From: Acidimicrobiaceae bacterium
GTDB taxonomy: Bacteria > Actinomycetota > Acidimicrobiia > Acidimicrobiales > Ilumatobacteraceae
DNA: 8,710 bases
Reading direction: 5' to 3'
Assembly: GCA_002727235.1 (NCBI GenBank)
Contig: PBWL01000052.1
Span: forward strand, 5,148 to 13,857
Shown in pieces: positions 6,936 to 8,710 of the stretch (its first letter is position 1; each line of letters opens with the position of its first letter). A model generated the notes under the pieces. It ran no database searches and had not been told where the DNA came from. It saw nothing but the letters and a program-made list of their open reading frames with translations. A program made the translations under genes and the position numbers.

Positions 6936-8021
6936 TCAGCCGTTGGCAAGTGACCAATAAGCCGGAGCGACAATGTTGTCAATGATGTGTTGCCGCTCGG
7001 TGAGAGGGGCGAATCCAGACGAAATGGCATTGGTCACGAGTCGCTCGATGTCTGACCACGACAGTTGGTGGGCGTCATGCAGTGCAACGAGTTCACTTGA
7101 TGGGCTTACATCGCTCATCAAACGGTTGTCGGTATTCACGCCGACGTTAAAGCCAGCGCGCATGAATGGAATGACTGGATGTTCAGCCACAGAGTTCACG
7201 GCACCAATTTGGGTGTTGCATGTCGGTGCCATTTCGAGGTGTATCTGTCGGTCACGGATAAACGATGCGAGTGGGCCCAAGACGAGTTCACCGTTGACGA
7301 GTTGAGTGTCTCTGTCGAGTCGAACTCCGTGCCCGATACGGTGAGCGCCATGGGCAAGTGCGTCAGAAATCAGCTCAAGGTCAGGTGGCTCACTTGCATG
7401 AATCGTCACATTGATATGACGTTGGCGGGCGATGGCGAGAGCGTCTGCGTGTAGCGACGGAGGCCAACCGGTCTCGGCACCGGCAAGATCGAAGGCAACA
7501 ACCTTGCTCTCTGTAGAGCGGTAACGGTCAACGAATTCGACCACCTCGACAGATCGACGTTCGGTACGCATCGCGCAGACGATGAGATTTGCCGAGATTG
7601 AGAGGCCCTTCTCGTGGGCTGAGGTTTCTGCTCGCCGAAAGCCGGCGCAGATCGCCTCGGCCGAAGCTTCGAATGGCATGTCGTGCAATTCTGGAGCGAA
7701 ACGAATTTCGGCGTAGACGACCCCGTCGTTGGCGAGGTCTTCGACGGCTTCGAATGCCACTCGTTCGATATGCGCAGGGTCTTGCATGACTGCCAACGTG
7801 TGTTCGAATGTTGCCAGGTACTTAAGGAGGTCTTTTGCGGCAGCTCCAGCGGTGAACCACTCTTGAAGATCGGCGGGGTCGGTTTTAGGTAGTTGAGGGG
7901 TCCAACCAATGACCTCGGATAATTCAAGGATGGTGTCGATGCGTAAGCCGCCATCGAGATGGTCGTGGAGCAGTGCTTTTGGCGCGGAGACAATGGCGTC
8001 TGACGTGACGTCAACTGCCAT
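6936..8021 (-). CDS. Divergent adenosine deaminase paralogue with HASE in place of HAGE
   Basis: A 361-residue amidohydrolase of the adenosine deaminase family, clearly a paralogue of the canonical copy downstream. The metal and catalytic residues are kept: H19/H21 in HDHLDGGLR, H208 and E211, H231 in IGHGVR, and D298 in NTDNRLMS. The substrate pocket differs. IHAGEAFG becomes IHASEPPD (207-214), GFDIAGAEAGHPP becomes AFDLAGAETGWPP (176-188), and PLELCPTSN becomes HLEMAPTCN (261-269). It therefore looks active but tuned to another substrate, perhaps an N6- or ribose-modified adenosine or another purine. I recall the eukaryotic N6-methyl-AMP deaminase (ADAL/MAPDA) having HLSE at the same position, a loose parallel only. 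Its ATG shares one base with the permease stop (TAATG), and the dioxygenase follows 37 bases later. A product database would probably call it adenosine deaminase. Confidence 0.88.
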   Translation of the reverse strand: MAVDVTSDAIVSAPKALLHDHLDGGLRIDTILELSEVIGWTPQLPKTDPADLQEWFTAGAAAKDLLKYLATFEHTLAVMQDPAHIERVAFEAVEDLANDGVVYAEIRFAPELHDMPFEASAEAICAGFRRAETSAHEKGLSISANLIVCAMRTERRSVEVVEFVDRYRSTESKVVAFDLAGAETGWPPSLHADALAIARQRHINVTIHASEPPDLELISDALAHGAHRIGHGVRLDRDTQLVNGELVLGPLASFIRDRQIHLEMAPTCNTQIGAVNSVAEHPVIPFMRAGFNVGVNTDNRLMSDVSPSSELVALHDAHQLSWSDIERLVTNAISSGFAPLTERQHIIDNIVAPAYWSLANG

Positions 8022-8710
8022 TAGTGAGCCCCGCCGGGTCGATAGGGCACACCCGCTTTCGCCGGCGGTCGCAAACGTTGACTGGCGGTGGACAGCACGA
8101 TAAGCGTGATCACGTAGGGCAGAGACTGGGTGAGCGACTCGGGAACTTCGTCAACAGTCAGATACGCGATAAGCGCGATCACTGACATTCCGATGCCGGT
8201 TGTTCCTCGCCGCATTTGTCGTCGCAACAGCGAGATGAGACCAACCAGTGCAGTCACAAAGAAGATGAAGAGGAACAGCCCAGTGATTGATCCACCAGCG
8301 ACAAGCTTGATGCCCTCCGAGTAGCCAAATACGGCAGCTCCACCGAGAATCCCGCTTGGTCGCCAGTTACCGAAGATCATCGTTGCAAGTCCAATAAAGC
8401 CTCGGCCTGCGGTCTGGCCTTGTCGGTAATACGACGAGGAGATGATCGAGAGGAACCCTCCACCAAGTCCGGCAAATCCTCCGCTGATGAGGAGTCCGAC
8501 GTAGCGAACCCGAATGACGTTCACACCGAGTGACTCTGCGGCCTCAGGTGCCTCTCCCGATGACCGAAGTCGCAACCCAAAACTGGTGCGCCACAAGACC
8601 CACGCAGAAAGGGGGATGAGGAGTAGCGCAATGAGTGAGGCGAGCGACAATCCCGACATGAGTCCGCGCGTCATGCCTGCAAGGTCGGCAATAAGGAACC
8701 ATCCCCGTTC
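8021..8710 (-). CDS. ABC transporter permease, BMP/nucleoside type (YufQ/NupQ-like), N-terminus cut by window edge
   Basis: Membrane-spanning subunit of a sugar/nucleoside-type ABC importer (BPD_transp_2 family). The frame is open from the right edge, giving 229 visible residues; the first internal Met (8674) is not the real start, since family-like sequence ERGWFLIADLAG precedes it in frame. About six hydrophobic segments are visible at fragment residues 21-40, 69-91, 105-127, 141-162, 173-185 and 194-207. The cytoplasmic coupling loop FGLRLRSSGEAPEAAESLGV (44-63) and the stretch FIGLATMIFGNWRPSG (105-120) are typical of the YufQ/NupQ partner of BMP-lipoprotein nucleoside importers. Full proteins are usually about 300-420 residues. 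In known operons this subunit follows a lipoprotein receptor, an ATPase and a second permease, which I expect beyond 8710. The stop TAA overlaps the ATG of the next gene by one base. Confidence 0.9.
   Translation of the reverse strand, partial: ERGWFLIADLAGMTRGLMSGLSLASLIALLLIPLSAWVLWRTSFGLRLRSSGEAPEAAESLGVNVIRVRYVGLLISGGFAGLGGGFLSIISSSYYRQGQTAGRGFIGLATMIFGNWRPSGILGGAAVFGYSEGIKLVAGGSITGLFLFIFFVTALVGLISLLRRQMRRGTTGIGMSVIALIAYLTVDEVPESLTQSLPYVITLIVLSTASQRLRPPAKAGVPYRPGGAH

Noticed and set aside
7406..8014. Minus-strand open frame of 202 residues
   Set aside because: Out-of-frame shadow on the same strand inside the divergent adenosine deaminase, whose own frame has all family motifs.
6936..8021. 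Divergent deaminase as a decaying pseudogene
   Set aside because: The frame is intact at normal length and all metal ligands and the catalytic Glu remain; the changes cluster in substrate-contacting segments.
8021..8674. Met at 8674 as the true permease start, giving a 217-residue protein
   Set aside because: The frame is open to the window edge and the preceding residues (ERGWFLIADLAG) look like family sequence, so the gene is truncated by the window.

Overview
The window reads as one block of nucleoside uptake and salvage genes plus one peptidase. It probably comes from an actinobacterium outside the very high-GC groups, perhaps Acidimicrobiia-like. I infer this from a mid-50s GC impression by eye, from adenosine deaminases of the mycobacterial/actinobacterial type (HDHLDGGLR and NTDNRLMS motifs), and from very tight packing with GTG starts and 4-base overlaps. 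No taxonomic search was possible. I saw no tRNA, rRNA, CRISPR array, insertion sequence or long repeat.

Layout. Positions 1-1628 (minus strand) hold the N-terminal 542 residues of a zinc aminopeptidase of family M1, cut by the left edge. Divergent from it, starting about 30 bases away, is a plus-strand pair: a PfkB-type adenosine kinase (1659-2687) and a phosphosugar mutase of the PGM2/PgcA type (2684-4297), which overlap by 4 bases. The mutase ends on a CTAG whose two strands supply the stop codons of two converging genes. The rest, 8710 down to 4294, is one minus-strand operon in transcriptional order: a nucleoside-type ABC permease (N-terminus off the right edge), a divergent adenosine deaminase paralogue, a PHYHD1-like Fe(II)/2-oxoglutarate dioxygenase, a canonical adenosine deaminase, and uracil phosphoribosyltransferase. 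Three of the four junctions overlap by 1 or 4 bases; the only gap is 37 bases.

How the genes fit together (inference). The permease would import nucleosides. The canonical deaminase converts adenosine to inosine, while the kinase on the other strand would instead trap adenosine as AMP. Upp recovers uracil as UMP. The mutase could interconvert ribose-1-phosphate and ribose-5-phosphate, linking nucleoside sugars to central metabolism. The phosphorylase and cytidine deaminase that would complete the scheme are not in the window and may lie beyond 8710.

The two points that deserve attention are the dioxygenase, locked by overlap or close spacing between two deaminases, and the second deaminase, whose active-site HAGE motif reads HASE. 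Together they suggest that this operon handles a modified or unusual nucleoside as well as ordinary adenosine.
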